Origin: Brienomyrus brachyistius
Lineage: Eukaryota; Chordata; Actinopteri; Osteoglossiformes; Mormyridae
NCBI RefSeq assembly: GCF_023856365.1
Contig: NC_064543.1
Location: 9,016,452 to 9,080,451 of the forward strand
Direction of reading: 5' to 3'
Length of the DNA: 64,000 bases
Position 1 is the stretch's first letter. Each line of letters begins with the position of its first letter. The notes beneath the pieces are model-generated. The model saw only the letters and a program-made list of their open reading frames with translations, made no database searches and was not told the DNA's origin. A program made the translations under genes and the position numbers. This document shows, piece after piece, positions 13,831-25,116 of this stretch.

Positions 13831-15025
13831 TATTGTGCATGCACCTCCCTAAAGGAACTGTTAATGAAAGCCATATGGTGTCATACTGACCTACAATTCT
13901 ACATCTGGCAGAAAGCATGCCCGATGCTACTGTCTGGTACTCCAGACAGCCGAAGAGTCCGACTGTTCCCTCCACGCGGAACCCAAACATTGGAGTACTC
14001 CTAATACTCCGGTATACTCTTTAAGAAAGGCTCCTGGAAGCACAGTGTCGGCGGCAGCCTCACACTGACTCAATTTTTCATAGATGTTTCCAGTTCACCG
14101 CAGAGCAAAGTAATGCGCAAATAACAGCAGGATATAGTGACCGCTTTTGGTTCTCGACTTGTTTTGGGAGCCAGGTGGTTTATGGTGAAACCCCTCAGTC
14201 ATGCGGCAAGCTGACGAGCCCCACGCATCACGGTGCATTCCAGCAAAACATCGTCCGCTGGTGGCTCAAGGGTACTACAACAAGAGCGTCGGATAAATAT
14301 TCTTAAAGGAGACTGAATAAAAAAAAAACTTGTTTTTAGTTCAACATGCCACACAGAACATGGTTTCAGCGCAGCCTCTGTTGAATTTTTCCAAAGAAAA
14401 ATCAAGAATTGAAGAATGCCATGAATTTTTTTTCAAAAAGCGTACAGGGAGGAGCCGGTTCTACGTACCGCTGGGCAAACAGCATAAAGAGTATGTCTCC
14501 TGGCCTTTTCACAACCCAGCCAAGCCCAACCCAGTTAACCATGGATGTATGGATGTTATGCTGGTCTGTGAAATCATAATACCAGGCCTGGGGGACTTGC
14601 TCCAGGCCCACGTTTATAGATCAGCAGGTTGCCTGCAGTCACTCCCGGCCAGCCCGGCCTTAGGACGCTCCCCTCCTGACAGCCATACTCTTCCTGGAGG
14701 ATGGAGCACGTGCAGACACTCTCCTCTGTGGTCCGTACGCATGCAGCTGACACCGAAGCTTCCTGAACCGGCAAACTTGATCTGCGGCTTGCATATTTCC
14801 AACCAGGTGTCTGGGCTGCGGCTGGCATGTGACCAAGAGAACTGGTTTGCCCATTTCAGTGTGGGGAGACGGTGTGCCCTGTGCAGAGCCAGGGTGGAGC
14901 CAGTAACAAACAAAAACACTGTACCGTGGCTAGGAGGCCAGTCGATGCAAATAAAGCCAGTCATCCCTAACAATGAAGTACAACACTGCGCAGTGTTATG
15001 GAATGAGCACCCACAGACATTACAG

Positions 15026-15264
15026 TAATGGGTAACGCTTTACATTAACTGCACCTTCATAATGCATTTATGAAGCATTCTTAGAACATTCATAATGTGT
15101 GTTATTATCGTATGACGTTTATTATTAATGTATATTAAAGCTGTTATGGTATGTTAAGATGTTAAGGAATAGTTATGTGCGAGTTATGAATGTTCTACGA
15201 ATGCACTATAAAGGTATTATGAATGCACATTAAATGCAAAGCATTATCCAATAATGTGTAATAA
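15026..15264. mobile_element. MITE-like AT-rich repeat
   Basis: It begins GGGTAACGCTTTACATTAAC, followed by runs of TTCATAATGCATTTATGAA-type self-complementary motifs. This layout is typical of dispersed non-autonomous DNA elements in fish. No coding content; borders approximate. Confidence 0.5.
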
Positions 15265-18200
15265 TACAATGAACAATCCTGCCTGAAGCTGAGGTTCACC
15301 TAGTGCCCAAGGACGAGGCCTTCTGGCACGTGAACGGCACTGATGCATTCATTCCCACAGCCTTTGCTCGGTGACTTTCCCTATGGGGACAGGTCTGTAA
15401 CCTGAGGAGCCCCCACCCTTAGCCACATGTCAGCTGTCAGAGACACAGTCACATCGCCAGCTTTGTTACCCAGAATGACTGATTTCATTGTGAGCAGGAC
15501 TGAGATGTTTGGTGACGATGCTGACTGTGTGGATCCTTTCCCACAACATTAAATTACCATGTCCTTGGCTTTTCTTTTAATTTTTTAAAAGCCTTTCTGG
15601 GGGTACAAAACAAGTTGAATTTATCACCTGCAGTAACAGAATGTGCGATGTAGTTAATACAAAAGTGGCGATTCAAGCGCACAGACACGGGACACTCGGG
15701 CCTCTCGTAACCAGCGGTGTAAAGTAGCACTTGACAGTACTCTGCTGGACTTAATCACCAGCCAGCATCTAAGGTGATGCTTGGGTAATCCACAAAGAAA
15801 CTCTCAAAATCAACAAAAGAGAACGCCTTAAATTAAACGCTCTTCTTATTTCACGTTAATTCTAATAAATAAAGGAGGCCAGTGCAGTGACAGCGTTTCA
15901 GCTCTCACTGCATAGCCAGCAGTGAAAATCCGTAATCCCAGTCCCGCTGACCATGGCTTTGTGAGAAAACGGCCTGCGCCACACATAGTTCCCCAACTGA
16001 AACAATAGCTCTTAAAAGCAATGGATCAAAGAGGAAAACTTGGCACCGAAACACATTTACATTCTCAAGAAAAAACTCACTTTGTTAAAATGCACTTGTG
16101 TGAAAGGTTCATTTCCAAGCAATACTTGCTTTACACTGTGTTTCCACTTGCAGTACTTGGCTAGATGGCTGGGCGCATATTTCTCAGTTATTTGTGATGC
16201 AGCTCTGTCCGTCTTTCCGGCTAACACCTCTCTCTAAGCACCGGGATACCGAATCGCCGCTACCGCGCTCCCCTTCAAAGTACAAAGTGTCCCAGTATTT
16301 TATGGGATCGCGCAAACGGTTACTCCATACAGGTGGCACCCACGGTCTGTAAGTCATCATATGTTTAGACGTAAGTTGTAGTGTTTATAGCCTAAATGAA
16401 ACATTTTAACATGCAAAACAACATAAGAATGATCTCTTCATATTTTTTTTTCGCTCGAACAAAGCAAAATTGTGTATATTTATAGCAGATAAGTTTGTCT
16501 GTTGTTCGTATGGCACATAAATCAATTTCTTTATTCATTTCCCTTCTCTTTACCTCGCTGTTGTTACATACAGTACATTAACTGAGTCTGTTCGCTATTA
16601 ACTGGCAGGCAGGAATATTTAAGCAAATAAAAATTCACTTACCATTCCCCTTCGGTTATTGGAGCTTCTGTTGTGTTATTCCTTTTGTCACTAAAGACGT
16701 TTTTTATAGAATTATTTATATACTAAAGCTAGGCTTATAAATATGTTTAAGATTTTCCAGATGGAACGAACAAAAGCATCAAATATAATGTCCGATATAC
16801 ACAGAAATCCTTAGACAGACGGTCGGATTCTCCTCAGGACCAAACGTTCCTTCTGTCCATAGCTTCTTATGAACTGGGGCGAACATCTATTTACTGGCGC
16901 AAAGATACCCGCTAAATGACTTGCCTCAGTATCCTCACACTCCAAAGTTTAAGCAGAGGCAGGTCTCGGATACAGCGGACAAGGCAAACAATCCATAAAA
17001 GGAGTTTCTCTTCTCCGGCGAGCCAATAGGAGCTTAACACTTGACACGTCATTCCAGGGGGAATCCTACCATTTAAAACTATGGCAATATGGTGGGCATC
17101 AACATTGCGCATTGCTGCGCTGATTATGCGGAGCACTCGCTTGATAAGCAGAAACCGAATATACGGTCAGTTACATTATTGTGTCTTAAACGTCCAATGT
17201 TTTATCTTTACTGGAACTGTTTTAGCATTACACATGACTTGTCTTTTTGAGAATTTATGTTATTTTCTTCACAATATGTCCTGTATGCGCTTATCCACAA
17301 GTACCACAGTGAAGTAGCTTGACGAATAAAGTTGAAATTAGAAATATAGATGAAACTGACACCCAATAAATTAGTTTAAAACGCATTTTATTATATGTGC
17401 ACCATCGTTTCTACGCTTGGCAACAACTCAGGCGGATTTCACTAACAAACATTAAGAAAAAAATGTGGTACACAGACGCATTTAAGTAATTACGCGTAAA
17501 GGTATAGTAATTTAATACCCCGATACTTTTGGAATTATAAGTGCTTCCATAAGACCCCCATCTGACATCCCTTTCGGGTTGCTAAGGTTACAGGCCCGAA
17601 CACCGCATCGAAACTGCTACGTTCAGGTTTTTTTGAATATATATTCATATAAAATTTACTTACACGCCTTTAATAATTGGGCTTAATGCATGCCGAAAGT
17701 ATATTTGGTGTGGTAGCTTGCATAATAACTATTTACGTTCGAAATAACTAACAGCTTTAATGGTTCCCCGGGAAAGATGCTCTGTATAATGGATTTGAAA
17801 AGTAAAAACAGTACAAGTTCTTTTCTTCGGAGTAGGTAATCAGATACTACAGTTAATAGATTTTTAGATTACAAAATAAACTGTTTACATGCTGGGGGAA
17901 AATAGCATCCTCCAAGACAACTTACGTTGTTAGGCCAATGTATAGACAATGTATTTTCGCTTTGCAACTATATACCATATACAGTCCTGGGCCGCATTTT
18001 TAAAGGGTCTATAAGTTATTACACATGATATAAACTGTTTATTCGTAATAGTTAGCAAGGCGAAGTTGCTGAGCTCAGCAATTATGCTTTACTCCCAACA
18101 TCTGTGTTTAGATAACTATTTCCGTACTCTGTGGTGGAATAGCATACCGTCACGTTCGATGCATGATCCTGGAATTAATCTTATAGATACTTTGACAAGA

Positions 18201-18296
18201 CACAACTTATCAAGGTGGTAATACGGATATAATTTACATATTGTCTATATGGTACTTAATGAGAAGCGTAATGTGGCAACCCATTTCAAACCGTTT
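15265..18296. other. No confirmed gene; AT-rich region with alternative myo1e start
   Basis: On the minus strand, ATG at 16645-16643 followed by GTAAGTG is a second candidate for the one-codon myo1e exon 1 (G at -3). About 380 bp upstream on that strand is an ATTGGCT (inverted CCAAT) box at 17020-17030. No other exon or named repeat is recognised. Confidence 0.3.
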
Positions 18297-18532
18297 CCCA
18301 GATAGCATCATGTTATTGTTTCAATGTTGAATTATAGTTAGATGCGTTGAATTATGGTCAGTGATAAATTATCAACGTTGGAACTGAACTGATTTTTGTT
18401 CAGATTTTCAATATTGAAAAATCGATGGTGGCAAAACCTTGATTTAATGTTGATATAAAGTGAAAGATTGAACATCAGCGTTGTTTCAACCTTTTTGTGT
18501 GATGTGATTTCAACTTCTGTGTGCTATCTGGG
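18297..18532. mobile_element. 236-bp MITE with CCCAGATAGCA terminal repeats
   Basis: The element starts CCCAGATAGCATCATG and ends GTGCTATCTGGG, giving 11-bp near-perfect terminal inverted repeats. The interior is AT-rich with repeated TTGAATTATGGT-type motifs. It is non-coding and of a type widely dispersed in teleosts. Confidence 0.75.
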
Positions 18533-19745
18533 TTGGCACGTAACATAGCAAAACTGTAAGTCGGACGGGCGGAGGTTTAACATATTTAGCTAACTAAATT
18601 GCGATGTTTCCTTTTCTTGCTTGGAGACAGGCATGCTGCTGTGCAGGACGGCCAGGCCGGACAGGGAGGGAATGTGAGGGCGGACTGACGTGCCTGTCTA
18701 GGTGTAACCAGTCCATCAGCTTGAAGTATGACTCGCTGCATTCCAGTGTCAAGCAGCACGAGGCCGTTTCTATTTCTGTAAGCACTTATTGCAAAACAGC
18801 GGAATGACCGTGATTAGTGCAATTTCACCAATATATCTTTCACTTCTCGTAGGTACTTTCATTTTTTTAGATGGAATTTCCCTGCCATTTTACAAACGCA
18901 TGAAAAGTATAGTTATGGAGAATGGATGGATGGCATTTTACATTGGTTGTGTAGTAGGTGTTACCTTACTGGGCCAGAAACTTTCACAAAGGCTGGGTCT
19001 GTTTTCCTGTAGAGCAGGTTATTCAGTCTTGTACAAACAACAAAAAGTCAGCGTTCTCTGTGTCAGTTTAACCTTCCTAACCGTGCTCTGCATCTTATCT
19101 CTGATACTTGCACGGCGCTTTTGTGCAACCATAGTTACCGCGTAGCGCACACCAGTCAAAGGGAAGTAAGAGTCAATAGCTCCATCTAGTGGAAAGTTGT
19201 GTAGTAGCGTCTGCAACTAGTGCGTCAGATAAAAGGTGCCTCCTATTTTCGTGACATTCACTTACAGATACTGACCACAATTAATAGTGCAGAACATGGC
19301 TATTATTTACAGTGGCTTTATAAAAACAGAAAACTGCAATTAGCTCTGGCATGTTCTCTCTATAAGCAGTTACGGTAAGTTTCGTCACTGCATAGGCACT
19401 GCAATAATGAGTTTGCAGAATTAATCTGTTCTTATTGGCCCTGAATGTGAGTGAGAATTGGAAGTTTTATTTGACACGTGCAGTCAGACAGTGTGTGCAG
19501 TGTTTACAGTGTGCAGTTACATGCTGGTGTGCCCGGTTCCAACACTGTGTAAGAATCAGGCAAACTGTAAATATCATTTATCATTGTCCACACACCGCTT
19601 TATGTCGCCATAGCATTTGAACTCTGCTTTGATTTTTAGAAAAATGTGAACCTTCCAATCCAGAGCATCACACGTTTTTGAATATCGCAGTAATCTTACT
19701 TTCATTGAGAAAACGCAGACTCATCAGTCTGTCTGCTTATTCACC
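18533..19745. other. No recognisable gene
   Basis: A 118-codon plus-strand frame (18789-19145) has hydrophobic stretches but no recognisable family, no splice context and AT-driven composition, so I do not call it a gene. Confidence 0.45.
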
Positions 19746-19961
19746 AGGGTTGTCAACTTTGGTCAGCTGGCTGGAGTGAGATTTTCAATTTGAGATGAGT
19801 CTGCACACGCATTTACATGTGTGTGACTTTTTTTATGTCCTTGCAAATAATCTGTAGGTTTGGAAACTGCCCTAGTACTTTTGATGTAGCTAATTTCTTG
19901 CGTGAGCGTGAGAGCCTAAAAGCCGGAGTGTCACACCAGATGCGTGAGAACTGGCAACCCA
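19746..19961 (+). mobile_element. hAT-like MITE
   Basis: The left end CAGGGTTGTCAACT and right end AACTGGCAACCCAG are inverted copies with one or two mismatches, as in CAGGGTTGCCAA-type hAT MITEs. No clear 8-bp target duplication remains. A partial inverse copy lies at 9385-9482. Confidence 0.6.
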
Positions 19962-19971
19962 GATGTATCAT

Positions 19972-20270
19972 TGGTTTGCAGGAGGGCTTGAAGCCGAATC
20001 CAGGGAGCCTGGGTCATAAGGCAGGATGGGATGCCAGTACATTGCAGGACAGAATATGATTTTATTAATGAAATCTATATTAACTCAGTATCAAAAGGCA
20101 GTGATGAAATATCCAATTTCAGAGCTTCACTTCTCCGGGAACTGAACAGGACAACATGTCTGATGCTTGTTTATCCAAACGTTCACTTTCCAAACATTGA
20201 TTCCAGTCAGGATCAGACCTGGGGCTTATCCCAGGCGGCACGGGGGTCACCCAGAACGGGGCCCCACTTA
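19972..20270. repeat. LINE-tail-like fragments
   Basis: The stretch GAGGGCTTGAAGCCGAATCC...GGATGCCAGTACATTGCAGGA and the later GACCTGGGGCTTATCCCAG...CACGGGGGTCACCCAG are diverged forms of the 'Cct atcccag ... gatgccagtccatcgcagg' tail common on fish L2-type repeats. Confidence 0.4.
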
Positions 20271-20460
20271 AAGAGTGAACATTATTTTTTATGATGATCA
20301 ATGAAAAATACCATGAAAATTATACAAATTAAAAACCTGAACAAAAAGTGATAGTGATAAAATTGTTGTAACATACTATGCAATGATCTTTTCTTTCTTT
20401 CATCTTAAAGATCCAAAATTAAAGATCCTGTCTGCATTTATACATGATGCAGTGCTGTTA

Positions 20461-20498
20461 ATGGTTTCCATGGTTTCCATGGTTTCCATGGTTTCCAG
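20461..20498. repeat. 9-bp tandem repeat (ATGGTTTCC), about four copies
   Basis: Four head-to-tail copies of ATGGTTTCC. This is a short, probably recent slippage expansion. Confidence 0.9.
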
Positions 20499-20974
20499 GA
20501 TAGCTGACACTTGTCAACGTGGCCCTTTTGTTGTGGCCCACTATCCTACCGGTGAGGTAAAGGAAAGTGGAATGAGTTGCTCATTCCATCCTGGCAGGAC
20601 ATGTGCAGCGTGGCCGCAGAGAACAGCAAAACCTTCTGGGAAGCTGAGCCCCAGGACGTGCAGAAGACGAATGCCGGTCCTGCTCAGGAAACCCTTGAAT
20701 TCAGACAGACACAAAAGGAACAGAACAGGAAAGAGGGGGCTTAATAGGGGTAAGTGCTGCAGGATCGCCGGACGCTACGAGTTCGATGTGACTCGGTAGC
20801 AGGAGTCAGGAGGAGAGCTTTACAATAACCTCCCACCGTCATCGTACCAGTGCCAAAGAAGGCTGCGGTCTCCTGTTTCCGTAACTACCACCAGGGGGCA
20901 CCACCAGAGGACACCACCAGGGGGCACCTACTCCAAGCATCAGGAAGTGAAAGGCTAATCGTGAGCCACATATA

Positions 20975-22175
20975 GAGTGGACTGTGAGCCAAACTGGACC
21001 CACTGCAGTTTGCGGGCTGATCAAATCAATCTGCGGAGGATGCAGTTTCATTGGTCCCCCACCTGGCCCAGACGGATCTGAAGAAGAAAGATACGTGTGT
21101 AAAATGCTGTTCGTGCACATCAGCTCAGCATTCAGCACCATCGTCCCCCAGCAACCGACTGTTAGACTGGCTCAGTACCTCTCTCTGTAACTGGATCTTG
21201 GACTTCCTGACTGGACTTACACCCTAATATGCTGAACACCAGTGTGCTTCAGGGCTGCATGCTCAGTCCGTCTTGTTCACGCTGCTGACTCACGGCTGCA
21301 CTATCAAATCCAACACAAACTGCATCATCAATGTTGCCGGCGACATCACAGCAGTGGGTCTTATTCGTGGCAATAATGAAACTGTGTGTAGAGATGAGGT
21401 GAAACACCTCAGATTGGTAAACAGCGATTTATCTCTGAATGTCAACTGAAAAATATGACTTCCTGGCCTGTCTTCTCCCTCCAAGATCGATGGCGCCACA
21501 ATGGAGAGACTGACAAACACCAAGTTCATTGGCAAACACCTGATCCTCACCACGTCCAACAGGGGGCGCCATTGAGAGCATCGTGACCAGCCGCATCACC
21601 CTCTGGTCTGGGAGCCGCGGCGCCTGAGACCATAAGAGGACAGTGCAGAGAGCTAAACACACCATCAACATCTCTGCCCTGTGTCCAGGACATTTTCCAC
21701 TTGCTGCATCTGCAAAGCCTCCCACAAACTCTTTGCCCTTCTACTGTCCTGCTAAAGGTTCCGCAGCAGCCTCTTCCCGCAGGCCGTCACACGTCCACCA
21801 CCATGCTGCCCTATGCCACTCACACCTGCCGAAAAGCTGGAAAACTCCACCTACACCGGCTGCACTGTCTCTTTAAGAACAGACAAGTGCTCCGTGCAGT
21901 TCCCAGTGTGATGCAGTGTTCTGATTATTGTTTGCCTGTGGAATGTTTGTTATTTAGAAAATTTAAGTGGCCTTCCCTATCTTTCCCTTCCCATTAAATT
22001 ATTCATAATTATACATATTTTTTTCACAATATGTAATGTATTTCGAAAGCTCTATCTTTAGCACTGTAATGTTTGTCCTGTCATGAATGTTGCACTGCAG
22101 GTTCAGGAGGAATATTATTTCATTTCACTGTCTATTGTACATGGCCGAGATGACAGTGACGTTTTACTTGACTTG
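20975..22175 (+). mobile_element. Decayed L2/Rex1-like LINE (reverse transcriptase remnant)
   Basis: Plus-strand frames, broken by stops and frameshifts, retain reverse-transcriptase landmarks. These are an FVHISSAFSTIVP stretch (family form FIDFSSAFNTI), then CNWILDFLT, then a VLQGCMLSP stretch (family VPQGCVLSP). The catalytic FADDT box has become VAGDI, followed by VGLIRGNNETVCRDEV and LSLNV. The distal part ends with TATTGTACATGGCCGAGATGACAGT...CTTGACTTGA, like non-LTR 3' ends. The loss of the FADD aspartates and the many stops show it is dead. Confidence 0.75.
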
Positions 22176-22636
22176 ATGGCCTCCTCATAATTGATGAAGC
22201 TTCAGTTCATCATCAAATAAGCAGGCTAAAAGAGAGTGAGCAGGAACACGGTGCAAATCACATAATTCACTCTGCACACGCTCAGGTTAGTCATTATATC
22301 ACACGTGACGAAGGAACACGCTGTAAGAAACACACTCAGATTTGTAAGGAAAGAAATTTGAGGTAAGAAAGTAATTGTTTTAACTTCATTTATTTTTGTT
22401 GCGGTACTGCAAGCTTTGTACTTACAGTATTCAAATATCTTTTATAGAAGTTCTGAGTGCTGATATTGTCGCTCTTAGCTCGAAGGTGAACTTGTTCACG
22501 GCTGCCACAGTCTGGGATAGTTGTAACGGTCATTCTCCAGCTCCCCACCGGACCCAAGTCTCAAGTCCAGGAAACTTCTGCATTTCGCATGTGGAACATT
22601 TCAAAGTCAAAGGAAAATTTGATGAAATGCATAGAC

Positions 22637-22827
22637 CGGGGTGGGGGGACTGATCCGTGGAGAGCCCGTGCCTGTGCGGGTTTTTGGGATGACCTCTCAA
22701 CCAGCCAATAAGAGTGGGTCCCTGGCACTGGAGTTCAGAACCACGGTTTTATTATTGGATGATGGAAAGGTCATCCAAAAAACCCGCACCCACACCGGCC
22801 CTCCACGGATCAGGTCCCCCACCCCTG
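22637..22827. mobile_element. 191-bp hAT MITE with near-perfect 8-bp target duplication
   Basis: Long terminal inverted repeats: CGGGGTGGGGGGACTGATCC at the left, and ATCAGGTCCCCCACCCCTG at the right as its complement. They extend inward through GCGGGTTTTTGGGATGACCT and its inverse. The flanks GCATAGAC and GCATGGAC agree at 7 of 8 bases. It is non-coding, of a type seen in many teleosts. Confidence 0.8.
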
Positions 22828-23419
22828 GCATGGACTGTGCAAGGTGGACCCATCAAGCCTGTAGACTAGGAAGAGTTCAATACACTTGTCAGCACTGTGA
22901 TTCTGATGGTGACTAACATCACACGCATGCAGACATGCCCACTATTATTCAGTTATTAAAATTGGTGCATTGTTGCACATTTTGTTTGGTCTTATTACGA
23001 TCTTTGAATTTAATTGTGATTAACATACATTGTACACATATGCATACATACACAGAAATTTATAATGCTACATTTAACCCAGGACTGTGTTACAACAATT
23101 CCTGGCTATGAGGTAAATTGTAACATTTCACTCCATATCAGAGTTAAACCTGTGCGGTTTAACAAAAGGCACATGCAAATAAATTGTGTTAAATTTTGCT
23201 CCGAGGTACAGGCAAATATGTTAAAAATGTTACAACCATCCCCGGTCTCCCTTACTTCCTTCCCAATTAAGTCAAAAAATTTATCCCTTCCCCCACACAC
23301 CTTTGCTGGGGCTCAAAAATAAGATTTTTAATAAAAACTTGTACACTTTTGGTTGCTTATTTCATGAAAGGGAACCAGTAACAGGTCAATGTTTCCTACA
23401 CAAGCAGATTAATACATCC

Positions 23420-23548
23420 ATCCATCCATCTATTTTCCAAACCGCTTATCCTAATGGTTGCGGGGGGTACGAAGCCGATCCCAGAAGCAATGGGCACGAG
23501 GCAGGGAACAACCCAGGACGGGGGGCCAGCCCATCGCAGGGCAGGTTA
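23420..23548. repeat. L2-type LINE 3' tail / SINE-like fragment
   Basis: CATCCATCCATCC, CCAAACCGCTTATCCTAATGG, GGTACGAAGCCGATCCCAG and GCCAGCCCATCGCAGGGC form the typical ordered motifs of the fish 'ccatccatccattttc...cgcttatcc' dispersed repeat. Confidence 0.65.
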
Positions 23549-24588
23549 ATACATGCATATATATTTCATTATAAAAATTGATTTGTTACTCCAAGTTTTT
23601 CACTTTTCAAAATTCAGTTCACAAGCTAAGCTTTGACCTTGAAGAAAGAAACCAGCAAACGGCGTCAGATGGATATGCCCGTTTTCAGCTCATAAGAAAA
23701 TACTCTAAATCTGCTACCTGTAGTGTGGAAAATGTACTATATCTCAAAGGGAATTAAAAATAATAACAAGGAAGGTACAGTCTGTGCAATTCACTTGCCA
23801 AACTTCAGAAAAAAACAAAAAAAGGTGATGCAAAGGCCATCGGCTGAATTGGACTGGGATGATTCCGCACTGCAAATGAGTTATGACTAACTTTACATTT
23901 CCATTGCCATTCTTCATGTTTTTGCACAACAGCGATTAGAAGGACTCACTGTAAATATATTAGGTGTGTTTAACTTTTGTTACTCTGAATCTCAAAAATT
24001 ATGTTAACAATAAAGCAAGGATGACAAAAAAAAATGTTATTATTGTCTTTTGTTTACATTTTTAATAGTAAGAACAGGCTTTTCTTGCAAAGTACATCAT
24101 GGGTAGCCAAGCCCAATTGTACTAGGATGGTGTAATTAAAAGTATAGTTCTTTGAGATTTTAATTGTTTTTTTATGTATCTAAACATCGGTCATAACCAA
24201 GTTGTTTACGTTCTTGCATAACAAATCAATAAGATACGATCTTTTTTCTGTTTCGTGCTGGTATGCTGGGATCAGGTGCTTCGTGTCTTGGAAAAAAGAC
24301 CCATTCGCCACTAGGTGTCACGATGATATCAGACAATAATAGTTATTTTTATTACATTTTGAAATACACATGAATCATGTACAATACTGACCAAATAATC
24401 TGACAATAAATTTCAGTAAAATAAACATAAGCAAACGATTAGTCTTTTTTGTGGGAACAGGTTTCAAAGCGTAACTTTGCAGAGCAAACTTGAATTGCGT
24501 TGTGCTGTTTGTCCCCGAAGAGGCTCCGTAGCTACGGGACCGGCCTGACACGGTGCTGTGGCAAAAAAAAAACTGCGTTTTCACTCAC

Positions 24589-24648
24589 CGGCGCGACTCG
24601 CCCCGCGGCCCCGTCAAGTTCGGTCGTTAGGAGGGCTGCGCTCTCCAT
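24589..24648 (-). CDS. Candidate first coding exon of a divergent gene
   Basis: Reading leftward, ATG with G at -3 and G at +4 opens a 20-codon frame, MESAALLTTELDGAAGRVAP, that ends exactly at a consensus GTGAGT donor in phase 0. The frame is closed upstream by TGA (about 24721 and 24766), so this is the first ATG. It lies in the CpG island 415 bp from the mtmr10 start, on the opposite strand. No matching second exon or known family is recognised. The phase would fit the myo1e exon at 787-930, but known Myo1e proteins start directly at MGSKG, so I do not claim that link. Chance occurrence is possible. Confidence 0.3.
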
Positions 24649-24904
24649 CTCCCGTCGGAAACCATTAAAAACAAAAGACAACTCAGTCGGCGCGGTAGCT
24701 TTCCCAGCCCAGGCAGCGTCTCATCCCCGCGGCCGTCCTGACCAGCTGCTGGCATTTAAAGTTTATCAGGGAAAAAAAGCCACCATTGATGGGCAGCCTG
24801 CCTGCGGGATTTGGCGGTCGCCGTGCTGCCCGGAGCCCTGCGCCCTTGGCTCCGCCTCCGCGGCGCTGACTCCGTCAGTCTCCGAGCGCCTGCGTCCTGT
24901 CCGA

Positions 24905-25009
24905 ATGGGGAAGGCGGCCGCCACGCTGAGCCCGCTGTCTGAGCTCCCGAAAGCAGCAGCAGCAGCAGCAGCTGGCGGCGGGGTGTCCGAGGGCTGCCGA
25001 CGCATCTGA
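24905..25009 (+). other. Upstream ORF with polyalanine tract in mtmr10 leader
   Basis: A 34-codon frame starts MGKAAATLSPLSELP and runs through (Ala)7 encoded by an AGC/GCA repeat. It ends at TGA, 53 bases before the mtmr10 start. The ATG context (C at -3, G at +4) is moderate. If transcripts begin upstream of 24905 it could reduce translation of mtmr10. Confidence 0.35.
24952..24972 (+). repeat. (AGC)7 trinucleotide repeat
   Basis: Seven uninterrupted AGC units followed by TGG, in the presumed 5' UTR of mtmr10 and inside the upstream ORF. Confidence 0.9.
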
Positions 25010-25062
25010 GGTGGGAGGCGGCTTCGTGTAGCTTTTAAACCCCGGGGAGGCGAACCGGCGAC

Positions 25063-25116
25063 ATGTTCCCCGTCAGACCCGGGAAACCGACGTTCAAGTC
25101 GTACCTGCCTCTGCCG
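25063..25116 (+). CDS. mtmr10: mtmr10 exon 1
   Basis: Encodes [18 protein letters not shown], matching the MTMR10 start (MF...KPTF(R/K)SYL). The ATG context GCGACATGT has G at -3 and is the start expected from the family. Ends in phase 0 at GTATGG. Confidence 0.93.

Larger units (their letters stand above)
22176..24480. other. Intergenic sequence, no gene recognised
   Basis: Apart from the MITE at 22637 and the LINE-tail fragment at 23420, this is AT-rich unique-looking sequence leading up to the mtmr10 CpG island. Confidence 0.45.

Noticed and set aside
14330..15028. 232-codon plus-strand frame
   Set aside because: The longest non-repeat frame, but no recognisable family or domain, overlapping minus-strand frames are also long, and there is no splice or promoter context.
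18789..19145. 118-codon frame with hydrophobic stretches resembling membrane segments
   Set aside because: The T-rich composition explains the hydrophobic residues. No homologous family is recognised and no gene structure is present.
24500..25009. 169-codon plus frame across the CpG island
   Set aside because: Starts in AT-rich upstream DNA and passes through the island. Only its last 34 codons are plausible, as a uORF; mtmr10 itself starts at 25063 in another frame.
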